Positions 38,407 to 47,447 of a stretch of 64,000 nucleotides of DNA are shown one piece after another (position 1 is the stretch's first letter; every line of letters starts with the position of its first letter). Origin of the DNA: Sphingomonas sp. R-74633 (GTDB lineage: Bacteria > Pseudomonadota > Alphaproteobacteria > Sphingomonadales > Sphingomonadaceae); contig NZ_JACCFG010000003.1 of NCBI RefSeq assembly GCF_013416555.1, forward strand, positions 248,001 through 312,000. The letters are read 5' to 3'. The notes below the pieces were generated by a model that saw nothing but the letters and a program-made list of their open reading frames with translations, did no database searches and had not been told where the DNA came from. A program made the translations under genes and the position numbers.

Positions 38407-38670
38407 TTAATGGGGCTTTTTCTTGCCCTTCTTGGCGTCGGACTTGTCCGCTTCAGCGGCGGTCGGGTCCTGGTTCGGCGTTGCCACATCAGGCGCCGGG
38501 GCATTGGGGGCAGTCGCGTCCGGCTGGGGTGCCGGGGCGGGATCGGGAGCCGGCGCGGGGGCTGGCGCCGTCGTCGTTGCCGACGGGTCCGTCGGGGTTG
38601 TGGTGGTCTGGGCGAAGGCCGCCGGAGCGGCCAGCAGCGCCGCAGCGCCGATCAAAGTCTTGAGCAACAT
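38407..38670 (-). CDS. Small secreted Pro/Ala-rich protein
   Basis: 87 residues. Signal peptide MLLKTLIGAAALLAAPAAFA, then a Thr-rich stretch, a run of Ala-Pro-Asp repeats, and a basic KSDAKKGKKKPH end. It is probably an unstructured periplasmic protein; no family known to me. The ATG at 38670 has GGAGGA nine bases upstream; a hairpin (38684-38701) overlaps that site. It converges with purA. Confidence 0.75.
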   Translation of the reverse strand: MLLKTLIGAAALLAAPAAFAQTTTTPTDPSATTTAPAPAPAPDPAPAPQPDATAPNAPAPDVATPNQDPTAAEADKSDAKKGKKKPH

Positions 38671-38683
38671 ACAGGGCAATCCT

Positions 38684-38701
38684 CCTCGGTTTTTGCCGAG
38701 G
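38684..38701 (-). promoter_or_regulatory. Leader hairpin overlapping the ribosome-binding site
   Basis: On the minus strand CCTCGG and CCGAGG pair around CAAAAA, and the second half runs straight into the GAGGAGGA ribosome-binding site of the small secreted gene. Folding would partly hide the site. No further structure of a known riboswitch is visible. Confidence 0.4.
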
Positions 38702-38822
38702 TCCCTTCGAGCCGCTGCACATGTCTGGCTTGTTTCCAGTGATTTCGCCCAACCCTGCCCGGCGCACGGCTGGGCAGCGAGGCGAGCCAGAGAGGGGACG
38801 GGCCGAATTCGCCCGACAAGGA

Positions 38823-38856
38823 AAAGGCGGCCGCACCCGCAGGTACGGCCGCCTTT
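38823..38856 (-). terminator. Intrinsic terminator of the LEA-like gene
   Basis: AAAGGCGGCCG and CGGCCGCCTTT form a perfect 11-bp stem with a 12-base loop, 20 bp after the stop codon. On the minus strand the stem is followed by TTCC, with U residues in the stem base. Confidence 0.7.
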
Positions 38857-38875
38857 CTCCTCAACCTATCTGTGG

Positions 38876-39388
38876 TCAGCGCGGTTCGGTGCTGCTGCTC
38901 GAACCCGCACTGACGCCGGCACTGGCGCCGTTGCGGCTCGCGCCGGCCGACACGCCGGCATTGCTGCCAGTCGCGGTGCTGCGGCCCGGCGTGTTCGCGC
39001 TGCCGCTCGCGCCGGCACTGCCGCTCGCGCCGACATTCGAATTTGCGGCCGAATTGACCGCGCCCGTCGTCCGGTCGCGGGTGCGATCGGCGGTGTCCAC
39101 CGCACGGTTCTTGGTGTCATAGGCCTTTTCGCGCGCCTTGTCGGCGGTGCGCTTGGTCGTGCGCGTGGCCTGATCGCCGGTATCGCGCACCGTATTGGTG
39201 GTACGATCGATCGTGTCGGTGCGCACGGTACCGTCGAGATTTCCGCTCGTCATGCCGCCGACCGTACCGACCGGCGCCCCGACGCTGCCGCCGAGACTGC
39301 CGCCCGCTTGCCCACCAAGGACCTGTGCCGAAGCCAGTGCCGGCACGAACAGCGCGCCCGCTGCCGCCATCGAAAGAAGAATACGCAT
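38876..39388 (-). CDS. Secreted LEA-like low-complexity protein
   Basis: 170 residues from the ATG at 39388. Signal peptide MRILLSMAAAGALFVPALASA, a Gly-rich segment, then about 65 residues in which Thr, Asp, Lys and Arg recur in an 11-residue rhythm (DQATRTTKRTADKAREKAYD ...), as in group 3 LEA proteins, and a Ser/Gly/Ala-rich tail. LEA-like proteins protect against drying or freezing; here function is inferred only from composition. Confidence 0.7.
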   Translation of the reverse strand: MRILLSMAAAGALFVPALASAQVLGGQAGGSLGGSVGAPVGTVGGMTSGNLDGTVRTDTIDRTTNTVRDTGDQATRTTKRTADKAREKAYDTKNRAVDTADRTRDRTTGAVNSAANSNVGASGSAGASGSANTPGRSTATGSNAGVSAGASRNGASAGVSAGSSSSTEPR

Positions 39389-39459
39389 CACATCCACTCC
39401 TGCATTATTTTGCAGAAATAGAACGTGTTGGCGCGCGCACTCGTTCCTTAATGCGGCGT

Positions 39460-40530
39460 TCAGCCGATCTGGGCGCGGTGGAGCAGCTTCTGATCGGCGA
39501 GCACGAGCGCGACCATCGCCTCGACCACCGGCACGCCGCGGATGCCGACGCACGGATCGTGGCGGCCCTTGGTCATGATCTCGGTGGCTTCCCCTTCGCG
39601 GGTGACGGTCTCGACCGGCGTCAGGATCGAGCTGGTCGGCTTGAACGCCACGCGCACCCGCACCGGCTGGCCGGTCGAGATGCCGCCCGCAATCCCCCCG
39701 GCATGGTTGGCGAGGAAGTGCGGCTTGCCGTCATTGCCCGGGCGCATCGCATCGGCATTCTCTTCGCCGGTCAGCACCGCCGCCGCAAAGCCGTCGCCGA
39801 TCTCGACGCCCTTCACCGCGTTGATCGACATGCAGGCGGAGGCCAGCTCGCTGTCCAGCTTGGCGTAGAGCGGCGCCCCCCAGCCTGGTGGCACGCCCAT
39901 GGCTTCGCAGGTAACCACCGCGCCGAGCGACGAGCCCGATTTGCGCGCGCCGTCGACCAGCGCCTCCCAGCGCTTCGCGGCTTCGGCGTCGGGGCAGAAG
40001 AACGGGTTGTTGCCGATCTCGGCGACATCGAAATTGGCATAGTCGATCGCGTCGCCGCCGATCGCCTCGACCCAGGCGAGGATCGTCACTTCGGGGATCA
40101 CCGCGCGCGCCACCGCGCCCGCCGCGACGCGCGCCGCGGTCTCTCGCGCCGAACTGCGCCCGCCGCCGCGATAGTCGCGGAAGCCGTATTTGGCGTCATA
40201 GGCATAATCGGCATGGCCGGGGCGATAGGCCTTGGCGACGTCCGAATAATCCTTCGAGCGCTGGTCGACATTGTCGATATGGAGCGCGATCGGGGTGCCC
40301 GTAGTGCGGCCTTCGAAGGTGCCCGACAGGATGCGGACCTGGTCCGGCTCCTGGCGCTGGGTGGTGAAGCGCGACTGGCCCGGGCGGCGCTTGTCGAGGA
40401 AGGGCTGGATGTCGCCCTCGGACAGGGTCAGCCCCGGCGGGCAGCCGTCGACGACCGCGCCGAGCGCAGGGCCGTGGCTCTCGCCCCAGGTGGTGAACCG
40501 GAAAACGCGTCCGAAGGTGTTGAAGCTCAC
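39460..40530 (-). CDS. aroC: Chorismate synthase
   Basis: 356 residues: [93 protein letters not shown] and [19 protein letters not shown] are all diagnostic. It converts EPSP to chorismate with reduced FMN. The start is GTG at 40530, overlapping the stop codon of the upstream GNAT gene (GTGA), with GGGGA upstream. Last gene of a long minus-strand run containing fabI. Confidence 0.97.
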   Translation of the reverse strand: MSFNTFGRVFRFTTWGESHGPALGAVVDGCPPGLTLSEGDIQPFLDKRRPGQSRFTTQRQEPDQVRILSGTFEGRTTGTPIALHIDNVDQRSKDYSDVAKAYRPGHADYAYDAKYGFRDYRGGGRSSARETAARVAAGAVARAVIPEVTILAWVEAIGGDAIDYANFDVAEIGNNPFFCPDAEAAKRWEALVDGARKSGSSLGAVVTCEAMGVPPGWGAPLYAKLDSELASACMSINAVKGVEIGDGFAAAVLTGEENADAMRPGNDGKPHFLANHAGGIAGGISTGQPVRVRVAFKPTSSILTPVETVTREGEATEIMTKGRHDPCVGIRGVPVVEAMVALVLADQKLLHRAQIG

Positions 40531-41054
40531 TGTTCCCCGCCCAGTTGCGCGAACGCCGGTGCGTGCGTCGCGGCGCCGCGCAAACCGCACGGCATGGCGC
40601 CACCCTGCAGCGGCAGCGCCATCAGATACTCACCGGCATAGGGTGAGGCAAATCCCTGCGCCCATTCGGCCGCGAAGCCGAAGCGCTCATAGTAACCGGG
40701 CTCGCCGAGCACGAAGCACAGTATTGCGCCGGCCGCACCCAGCTGGGCGAGGCCGGCCTGGACCAGAGCCTCGCCCACGCCCTGCTGGCGCCAGGCCTTT
40801 TCGACCGCGAGCGGCGCCAGCGCGACGGCGGCGATCGCCTTGTCGCCGATAGCGACGTCCATCCGGCTGAACGCGATCATGCCGACAAGCCCGCCGGTCT
40901 CCTCGTCATCGGCGACGAGGGTCAGCACCATGTCGCCGTCGATGCACAGCCGCTGGACGAGCTTGGCCTCATCCTCGGCCGGGAACGACCGGCGCAGCAG
41001 CGCGTCGATCGCCGCCACGTCCCCGCCATTGGCGGGGCGCACCACGATACTCAT
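40527..41054 (-). CDS. GNAT family N-acetyltransferase
   Basis: 175 residues. Motif [31 protein letters not shown] (Q-Q-G-V-G-E), and [22 protein letters not shown]. This matches the YhbS-type group of putative acetyltransferases. The target is unknown. The ATG at 41054 overlaps the fabI stop codon by one base and the end overlaps aroC by 4 bp, so it is tightly coupled to both. Confidence 0.88.
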   Translation of the reverse strand: MSIVVRPANGGDVAAIDALLRRSFPAEDEAKLVQRLCIDGDMVLTLVADDEETGGLVGMIAFSRMDVAIGDKAIAAVALAPLAVEKAWRQQGVGEALVQAGLAQLGAAGAILCFVLGEPGYYERFGFAAEWAQGFASPYAGEYLMALPLQGGAMPCGLRGAATHAPAFAQLGGEQ

Positions 41055-41857
41055 CAGACGAGCGAGATGTCGGGCGCGTCCTCGGCCTTCATGCCGATAA
41101 CGTTGTAGCCGGCATCGACATGATGGATTTCGCCGGTCACGCCCGATGCGAGATCGGAGAGCAGATACACGCCCGCACCGCCGACATCCTCGATGGTGAC
41201 GTTGCGCTTCAGCGGCGAGTTGAGCTCGTTCCACTTCAGGATCAGGCGGAAATCGCCGATGCCGCTGGCCGCCAGCGTCTTGATCGGTCCGGCCGAGATC
41301 GCATTGACGCGGATATTCTCGCGGCCGAGATCGACGGCGAGATACTGGACGCTGGTCTCCAGCGCAGCCTTGGCGACGCCCATCACGTTATAGTGCGGGA
41401 TCACCTTCTCGGCGCCGTAATAGCTGAGCGTCAGCAGGCTGCCGCCGTTCGGCATCATCTTCTGCGCGCGCTGCGCCACCGCGACGAACGAATAGACGCT
41501 GATGTTCATCGTCATCAGGAAGTTGTCGAGGCTGGTATCGACATAGCCGCCGCGCAGCTCGTTCTTGTCCGAGAAGCCGATCGCATGGACGACGAAGTCG
41601 ATCGTGTCCCAATGGCCCTTGAGCGTCTCGAACGCGGTGTCGAGCGAGGCCATGTCGCTCACGTCGCAATCGATCAATATGCTCGAGCCCAGTTGCTCGG
41701 CGAGCGGGCGGACGCGCTTCTCCAGCGCCTCGCCCTGATAGCTGAACGCCATTTCGGCGCCCTGTTCGTGCAGCTGCTTGGCGATTCCCCACGCCAGCGA
41801 GCGATCATTTGCCAGGCCCATGATCAGCCCGCGCTTGCCCTGCATCAATCCGGTCAC
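41054..41857 (-). CDS. fabI: Enoyl-[acyl-carrier-protein] reductase (NADH)
   Basis: 267 residues, FabI type of short-chain reductase: LMQGKRGLIMGLANDRSLAWGIA, DVSDMASLD, VVHAIGFSDKNELRG, and the active-site segment YYGAEKVIPHYNVMGVAKAAL with Tyr and Lys six residues apart. It does the last step of fatty-acid elongation and is the triclosan target. Its ATG overlaps the BrkB gene by 4 bp. The catalytic segment is intact. Confidence 0.96.
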   Translation of the reverse strand: MTGLMQGKRGLIMGLANDRSLAWGIAKQLHEQGAEMAFSYQGEALEKRVRPLAEQLGSSILIDCDVSDMASLDTAFETLKGHWDTIDFVVHAIGFSDKNELRGGYVDTSLDNFLMTMNISVYSFVAVAQRAQKMMPNGGSLLTLSYYGAEKVIPHYNVMGVAKAALETSVQYLAVDLGRENIRVNAISAGPIKTLAASGIGDFRLILKWNELNSPLKRNVTIEDVGGAGVYLLSDLASGVTGEIHHVDAGYNVIGMKAEDAPDISLV

Positions 41858-42801
41858 GACGCAATATTCTCCTGCTTGCCGGGCTCCTCTAAACCCGTTT
41901 CGGGCGTTTCCGCCAGAGCCGCGTTCAACTCGGCGCCGACAACGAGCCCCAGTCCGACGAGGAAGAAGAAGATCAGCGCGATCATCACGCCCGCCAGGCT
42001 GCCATAGGTAAGGTCATAGCTGCCGAGTGTGCCGAGGATCTTGGGCAGCAGCGCCGTGACCAGCAGCCACCACACCGCGGTGAACAGCGCGCCCGGCCAT
42101 TTCGGACATTTGCTCTTCCGGTAGTGGCTGGGCGTGAGCGAATAGAACAGGATGTAGAGCGCGCCGAACAGCGCAATCGCCGGCGCGATCTTGCTCAAGG
42201 AGACGATGCGCTGCGCCTCGGATGCCCAGGGAAAGATCGTGTAGAGGAACTGCTCGACGCCGGTCAGGATCACCTGGAAGCTGAATGCCGCCATGGTGAT
42301 GATCACCGAGGCGATGATCATCCCGATCGCGCCGAGCCGATAGCGCCAGAAGGGCGTGCGCGACGGGGTGCCATAGGCCTGGCGCAATATGCCGCGGATC
42401 GTCTCGATGAAGCCGGCGACTGTCCACAGCCCGACGATCGCGCCGAACCACAGCAGATTGCCGGTGCGCGCCATCAGCACGTCGGACACGGGCTTGCGCA
42501 GCAGGGTCGCGACATCGGGCGGCACGGTGCGGAGAAATGCCTCCAGTGTGTGGATCCCTTCCGAGCTGCGTCCGAACAGCTGGGCGATCGCGGCGGCGAC
42601 GATGAAGAAGGGGAAGAGCGTGACCAGGCTCAGATAGGCAAGGTTGCCCGCATAGGTGAAGCCGTCCTGGAAGGTGCCGACCACCACCCGCTTGACCACA
42701 TGCCAGAATTTGGGACCGAGGCCGATGCGCGCGAGCAGGGCGAGAATCCGGGATCCGAGTCCCGGCTTCGCTTCGGCTGCTGCATCTTCCCCTGTGTTCA
42801 C
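41854..42801 (-). CDS. YihY/BrkB family inner-membrane protein
   Basis: 315 residues with six membrane helices. GFTYAGNLAYLSLVTLFPFFIVAAAIAQLF and the C-terminal GSYDLTYGSLAGVMIALIFFFLVGLGLVVGAELNAAL are typical of YihY/BrkB (once called RNase BN, which is wrong). Function not settled. The reading frame opens with a GTG at 42801 that has no clear ribosome-binding site; a downstream start is possible. It follows dnaJ by 6 bp. Confidence 0.9.
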   Translation of the reverse strand: MNTGEDAAAEAKPGLGSRILALLARIGLGPKFWHVVKRVVVGTFQDGFTYAGNLAYLSLVTLFPFFIVAAAIAQLFGRSSEGIHTLEAFLRTVPPDVATLLRKPVSDVLMARTGNLLWFGAIVGLWTVAGFIETIRGILRQAYGTPSRTPFWRYRLGAIGMIIASVIITMAAFSFQVILTGVEQFLYTIFPWASEAQRIVSLSKIAPAIALFGALYILFYSLTPSHYRKSKCPKWPGALFTAVWWLLVTALLPKILGTLGSYDLTYGSLAGVMIALIFFFLVGLGLVVGAELNAALAETPETGLEEPGKQENIAS

Positions 42802-42807
42802 AAGGGG

Positions 42808-43752
42808 TCAGACGCCCATTCGGCCACGCGGGTTCCCCTTGTCGTTCCAGCCCTGGGCGAACTCGATCAGCGCATCGTCATCTACCGGCAGCTCGACCAT
42901 CAACGTGACGAGCAGATCGCCGCGCCCGCCACCGGTTCCCGGCGCCTTCTTGTGGAAGCCGCGGCCCTTGAGGCGCAGCGTCTTGCCCGAAGACGATCCC
43001 TTGGGCACCTTGAGCATCACTGCGCCATCGGGCGTGGGCACGCGCACTTCGGCGCCGAGCACGGCCTCGGAGAGCGTGACCGGCAGCTCGAGGCGGATAT
43101 CGTCGCCCTGGCGCTCGTAGAAACGGTGCGGCTGGATCTCGATCGTGACGATCGCGTCGCCCGCGCCGCCCGGCCCTTCCTCGCCCTTGCCGGCGAGCCG
43201 CATCTGGGTGCCGGTCTCGACGCCGGCGGGCAGCTTGAGGTCAATCGTCTTGCCGTCGCGCAACGTGATCCGCTGCGGCGCGAGCCGGGCCGCATCCTCG
43301 AAGCTCACGGCAAGGCGATAGGCGACATTGGCGCCCTTGGGTGCCTGGCGCCGGCCGAAATCGCCGAAGCCGCCCGAAAAGCCGCCGCCGCGCCGTCCGC
43401 CGCCGAACAGCCCCTCGAAGATGTCGCCAAAGCCGCCCGCCTCGCCGCCGCCCGCGAAATCGGGACGAAAGCCGCTCTGGCCCGCCCCCATGCCGCCGCC
43501 AAAGCCCGCGCCGAACGGATTGGTCGGATTGCCCTCGCCATCGATCTCGCCGCGATCGAAGCGGGCGCGCTTGTCCTTGTCGGTCAGCAGGTCATAGGCC
43601 TGAGTGACCTGGCTGAATTTCTCCGACGCCTTGGGATTGTCCTTGTTGCGGTCGGGGTGCAGCTCCTTGGCGAGCTTGCGATAGGCCTTCTTGATATCGG
43701 CCTCGCTCGCGCCCCGCGCGACATTCAGAACGGAATACGGATCAGCAGCCAT
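42808..43752 (-). CDS. DnaJ/CbpA-type co-chaperone
   Basis: 314 residues from the ATG at 43752. J domain with HPD: DPYSVLNVARGASEADIKKAYRKLAKELHPDRNKDNP, then a long Gly/Phe region, then two DnaJ C-terminal beta domains (LRLKGRGFHKKAPG ... GGRGDLLVTLMVELP). There is no Cys-rich zinc finger, so it is type II like CbpA. It stimulates DnaK. AAAGGGG lies upstream of the ATG. An inverted repeat at 43766-43788 separates it from the transglutaminase gene. Confidence 0.94.
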   Translation of the reverse strand: MAADPYSVLNVARGASEADIKKAYRKLAKELHPDRNKDNPKASEKFSQVTQAYDLLTDKDKRARFDRGEIDGEGNPTNPFGAGFGGGMGAGQSGFRPDFAGGGEAGGFGDIFEGLFGGGRRGGGFSGGFGDFGRRQAPKGANVAYRLAVSFEDAARLAPQRITLRDGKTIDLKLPAGVETGTQMRLAGKGEEGPGGAGDAIVTIEIQPHRFYERQGDDIRLELPVTLSEAVLGAEVRVPTPDGAVMLKVPKGSSSGKTLRLKGRGFHKKAPGTGGGRGDLLVTLMVELPVDDDALIEFAQGWNDKGNPRGRMGV

Positions 43753-43765
43753 TAAAACCCCTTTG

Positions 43766-43788
43766 GACGCGCCGTATTTCGGCGCGTC
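43766..43788 (-). terminator. Hairpin between the transglutaminase and dnaJ-type genes
   Basis: GACGCGCCG and CGGCGCGTC form a perfect 9-bp stem with a 5-base loop, 18 bp after the transglutaminase stop codon. No immediate U-tract follows on the minus strand, so it may only attenuate transcription or shape the leader of the dnaJ-type gene. Confidence 0.4.
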
Positions 43789-43806
43789 GGAGGCGTAACG
43801 CAAGGG

Positions 43807-44697
43807 TCAGGCCGCAGGTTCGTCCAGCGGCTCGACATCGACCGATACATGCATGTCCTGCGCACCCGATCCGAGCACGATGCCGTCGATCGGCGCGATC
43901 TCGGCATAGTCGCGCCCGATCGCCATCACGACATGATCTTCCGCCATCCAGATGCCGTTGGTCGGATCGATGCCGACCCAGCCGAGCGCGGGGCCGGCCC
44001 AGACCAGCACCCAGGCATGGGTGGCGTCCGCACCGACCAGCCGCGGCTGGCCCGGCGGCGGCAGCGTGCGGAGATAGCCCGAGACATAGGCGGCGGGCAG
44101 CCCGGCGGCGCGCAGGCCAGAGATCATGATCTGCGCGAAATCCTGGCAGACACCCCGGCGCTTGTCGAAGGCGGCGCGCGGCGGCGTATCGACCAACGTG
44201 GCGCTGGGATCGAAATCGAATTCGCGCTGGATCCGGATCGCCAGCGCATAGGCCGCTTCCAGAACCCCGCGCTCCGGCGCCAGATCGGGCGCGCACCAGG
44301 CGGCGATCGCGGGATCGAGCGGGATTTGCGGCGAGGGAAAGAGATAGGCGGCCGGCCCGGCGGGAGACATGTCGCGGCTTTCGCGAGCGAGCCGCGCGAT
44401 CTCGGCCAGAGTCGGATCCGAGGCCTGCGGCACCGGGATCGGCCGGTTCACCCGGATGCGCGCGGTGCTTTCGATCGTCAGCGTGTTGGTCGCATTCTCG
44501 ACCACCAGCCGCACGACATTGGCGAGTCCCGCCTCGGCGCGCGCCGGAAAGGTCCGCCCGCCCGGCTCGACCGACAGCGCATAGTCGAGCACTTCCTGCC
44601 CCGACCACAGGATCGGCTTGAGCCGCAAATTGCAGCGGGCAAAGCCCACCTGATGCGCATAGTTGAACCGCGTCACATGGCGGATGCGGTAGAGCAT
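43807..44697 (-). CDS. Transglutaminase-like cysteine peptidase family protein
   Basis: 296 residues. N-terminal bacterial transglutaminase-associated domain (MLYRIRHVTRFNYAHQVGFARCNLRLKP), then the transglutaminase core: RRGVCQDFAQIMISGLRAAGLPAAYVSGYLR with the catalytic Cys at about residue 183, His in THAWVLVW and Asp in GIDPTNG. Such proteins accompany circularly permuted ATP-grasp and alpha-E proteins; comparative work proposed a peptide synthesis and cleavage system. Its ATG overlaps the stop codon of the ATP-grasp gene by one base. Confidence 0.92.
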   Translation of the reverse strand: MLYRIRHVTRFNYAHQVGFARCNLRLKPILWSGQEVLDYALSVEPGGRTFPARAEAGLANVVRLVVENATNTLTIESTARIRVNRPIPVPQASDPTLAEIARLARESRDMSPAGPAAYLFPSPQIPLDPAIAAWCAPDLAPERGVLEAAYALAIRIQREFDFDPSATLVDTPPRAAFDKRRGVCQDFAQIMISGLRAAGLPAAYVSGYLRTLPPPGQPRLVGADATHAWVLVWAGPALGWVGIDPTNGIWMAEDHVVMAIGRDYAEIAPIDGIVLGSGAQDMHVSVDVEPLDEPAA

Positions 44698-47180
44698 CAG
44701 GCGAGAACGAGCCCGGCGGCGCGCAGCGGCTCGGCGCCCTGCAGGAAATAGCGGCGCGCAATCGCATCGGAGAGCAGGCCGAGCCGCAGCTCGAGTCCGC
44801 CGAGCAGCATATCGTCGATCCGCGTCGCGTGCGCGGTCACCAGGATCGCCGCCAGCTCGCGCGCCTGCTCCTGCTGCGGCTCGGCAAGCCCGTCATCCGA
44901 CAGCACCGGCAGCTTGTTGAGATGCCCCGAGATCGCCGCGACCTGATAGGCGATGCCGCGCGGATTGCCCGGATCGAGCGTGATCAGGTCGAGCACCGGC
45001 ACCCGGGCGATCCCGGTCAGATAGCGCTGGCGATAGCTGATCTGGCTGTCGGCAAGGTCGAGCAAGGTGCCGAGATCGTCGCTGGTCGCGTCGATCCTGC
45101 CAAAGGCGCGCAGGAAGCGCAGCGTCTGCACCGCGCGCTCGATCCGCCGGCCCATATCGTGGAAGCGCCAGGCGTCGGTGCGGCCCATATGCTCGGCGGC
45201 AAGCCCGGCCAGCGCCGAATAGCGCCGCTGCAGCGACCCGGCCTTTTCGAGCAGCCCGCCGCGCGCCGGGAAAGGCGCGTCGAGCAGCCGGACCATGTCC
45301 GCCGCCAGCCGGTCGCGCGAGACTTCGCCGATCCGCCGCGCCTGGCCGTTGATCGCGGCGACGCTCGACCAGCCGTCCATATCCTCAAGCGCGGTCCGCG
45401 CGAGCTGGGTGAGGTCGGCGCGCTTCAGGCCGCTGGGCGCCGCCGCCGCATTGCTCGCGACGAGGATATCGGAAAGCCGGCGCACCGTATCGGCGGCGAG
45501 CGCCGCGCCGGTATCCGCGCTGATCGAATTGCCGAGCAGCGCGCGGATCACCCCCAGCTGCGCTTCGCCGCGCTCGAGATAGCGGCCGAGCCAGAAGAGA
45601 TTGTCGGCGACGCGGCTCGGCAGCGTGCCGGGATTGCGCCGCAGCTGGGTCGAATCGCCCGAGGGCAGCAGCGACACCGGCTCGACCGGCTCGGGACCAT
45701 GGACGCAGACGTCCGCCGACCACATGCCCTCGCCCATCACAGCGGCACGCGCATCGGCATGTTCGCCGATCCGGGCGAAGCCGCCGGGCAGCACTTCCCA
45801 ATTCCCGTCCGCGCCCCGCGCCGCGAACACGCGCAGCGTGAAGGGCCGCGCGGCAAGCCTGTCCTCGGCAACCACCGGCATGGTCGAGAGGTGGACGACT
45901 TCCTGCCCGACATAATCCTGCGGCCGCCTTGTCAGGTCGGCGAGCAGTGCCGCGCGCGCCTCGCCGGTCAGCGATGCGCCCAGCACCGGCGCACCCCCGG
46001 GCAGGCCGAGCGGCGCCACACCAAAGGCCGGCGCGATCAGCAGGCTGTCCAGATTCGCCTCGACGTGGATGCGCGCGCCGTCCTGCCCGCACCACCAGGT
46101 CGCGATGTTCGGGAGCTTGAGCCCCTCGCCGGTCAGCAGCTCGGCCAGTCGCGGCAGGAAGGCCGAAAAGGCCGGCGCCTCGATCAGCCCGGCGCCGGGC
46201 GCATTGGCGATCACGACATTGCCGGCGACCATCGCGTCGACGAGGCCCGGCACCCCGATCGTCGAATGGCTGTCGAGCGCCAGCGGATCGAGCAGCCGCG
46301 GATCGAGCCGGCGCCACAGCGCATCGACGCGCTTCAGCCCCGCGATCGTGCGGACATAGAGAAGGTCATCGAGCACCGCGAGATCGGCACCCTCGACCAG
46401 CAGCCAGCCAAGATAGCGCGCGAGATGCGCCTGTTCGGCATAGCTCGGGTTGAGCCGGCCGGGGGTGAGCAAGGCGATGCGCGGCTCGGCTCGGCGGCAG
46501 CGCGCCGCCAGCCCCTCGCGGAAGGCGGCGAAGAAGGGGGCGTGGCGCGCGATGTTGAGCCGGCCCTGCAGCCCGTCGAGCGTCTGCCCCATCGCCAGCC
46601 GGTTTTCGAGCGCATAGCCGGCGCCGGCGGGCGCGCGCAGCTGATCGGAGAGCACGCGCCAGCTGCCGTCCGGCCCGCGGCACAGATCGAAGGCAACCGC
46701 CTGGAGGTGATAGCCGCCCGGCGGCACGAGATTGGTCAGCGGGCGCAGGAAGAAGGGGCTGCCGGTGACCACCGCGGCGGGCACATGCCCGTCGGCGACC
46801 AGCTTCCCCTCACCATAGATGTCGGCAAGCACCGCCTCCATCACTTCGGCGCGCTGGGCGACGCCGGCTGCGATCCCGTGCCATTCGGCCTCGGCGATCA
46901 GCAACGGGATCGGCGACAATGGCCAGGGGCGCTCCTCGCCTTCGCCGGCAATGCGGAAGCCGGTGCCGATATCCTCGGCCTGGCGATGCGCGCGCTCGCG
47001 TGCGGTTTCGAGATTGTCGCCGGCCAGCGCCGCCAGCTCCTCGAACACCGCGGTCCAGGCGGCGTCCCCCTTGGTCCGGGCGCAGAGCACATCGTCCGCG
47101 CTGCCCGAAGCGCAATAGTCCGCGATCCACCGGTCGGCGATCGTTCCCGCGTCGAACAGAGATGCGGCGCTGCTCGCCAA
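44697..47180 (-). CDS. Circularly permuted ATP-grasp / alpha-E fusion protein
   Basis: About 827 residues. The first part (to about residue 460) has CP_ATP-grasp signatures: EAEWHGIAAGVAQRAEVMEAVLADIYGEGKLV, LTPGRLNPSYAEQAHLARYLG, GAGLIEAPAFSAFLPRLAELL. The second part (LPSRVADNLFWLGRYLERGEAQLGVIRALL onward) is the all-helical alpha-E domain (DUF403). In many bacteria these are two genes; here they are fused. The start is uncertain: TTG at 47180 with GGGGA before it is the best choice, since sequence further upstream is not protein-like. Confidence 0.88.
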   Translation of the reverse strand: MASSAASLFDAGTIADRWIADYCASGSADDVLCARTKGDAAWTAVFEELAALAGDNLETARERAHRQAEDIGTGFRIAGEGEERPWPLSPIPLLIAEAEWHGIAAGVAQRAEVMEAVLADIYGEGKLVADGHVPAAVVTGSPFFLRPLTNLVPPGGYHLQAVAFDLCRGPDGSWRVLSDQLRAPAGAGYALENRLAMGQTLDGLQGRLNIARHAPFFAAFREGLAARCRRAEPRIALLTPGRLNPSYAEQAHLARYLGWLLVEGADLAVLDDLLYVRTIAGLKRVDALWRRLDPRLLDPLALDSHSTIGVPGLVDAMVAGNVVIANAPGAGLIEAPAFSAFLPRLAELLTGEGLKLPNIATWWCGQDGARIHVEANLDSLLIAPAFGVAPLGLPGGAPVLGASLTGEARAALLADLTRRPQDYVGQEVVHLSTMPVVAEDRLAARPFTLRVFAARGADGNWEVLPGGFARIGEHADARAAVMGEGMWSADVCVHGPEPVEPVSLLPSGDSTQLRRNPGTLPSRVADNLFWLGRYLERGEAQLGVIRALLGNSISADTGAALAADTVRRLSDILVASNAAAAPSGLKRADLTQLARTALEDMDGWSSVAAINGQARRIGEVSRDRLAADMVRLLDAPFPARGGLLEKAGSLQRRYSALAGLAAEHMGRTDAWRFHDMGRRIERAVQTLRFLRAFGRIDATSDDLGTLLDLADSQISYRQRYLTGIARVPVLDLITLDPGNPRGIAYQVAAISGHLNKLPVLSDDGLAEPQQEQARELAAILVTAHATRIDDMLLGGLELRLGLLSDAIARRYFLQGAEPLRAAGLVLA

Positions 47181-47447
47181 GCGTCGTCCCCAAAAACCCG
47201 GGGCGACTAGTGGGCCAATCCCTGCTGCATGGCAACATAGGATGCATACGCAGCCCCGGCCCGATGTCGCGCACCGGCGCCGGGCATCGGCCAAGCCGGT
47301 AGAAACACTTCAGCCACATCCGGCATAATTTCTACCCGTTACTGCCGGCTATTTGCTCGATACTGGTTACACTTCGCTTCACCATGCTTGAAAGCTTCAC
47401 GGAGTCGTAGATACTCTCCGCTGGATTCGTCGTTTGGGGGAACGCGG
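47181..47447. other. 267-bp divergent promoter region
   Basis: Between the minus-strand ATP-grasp gene and the plus-strand CHASE2 gene. It holds the candidate promoter at 47388-47416. No gene or repeat is visible in the rest. Confidence 0.5.
47388..47416 (+). promoter_or_regulatory. Candidate promoter of the CHASE2 operon
   Basis: TTGAAA (47388-47393) is followed after exactly 17 bp by ATACTC (47411-47416), 31 bp before the CHASE2 ATG. The -10 is weak; the -35 is good. The call rests on spacing and position only. Confidence 0.4.
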
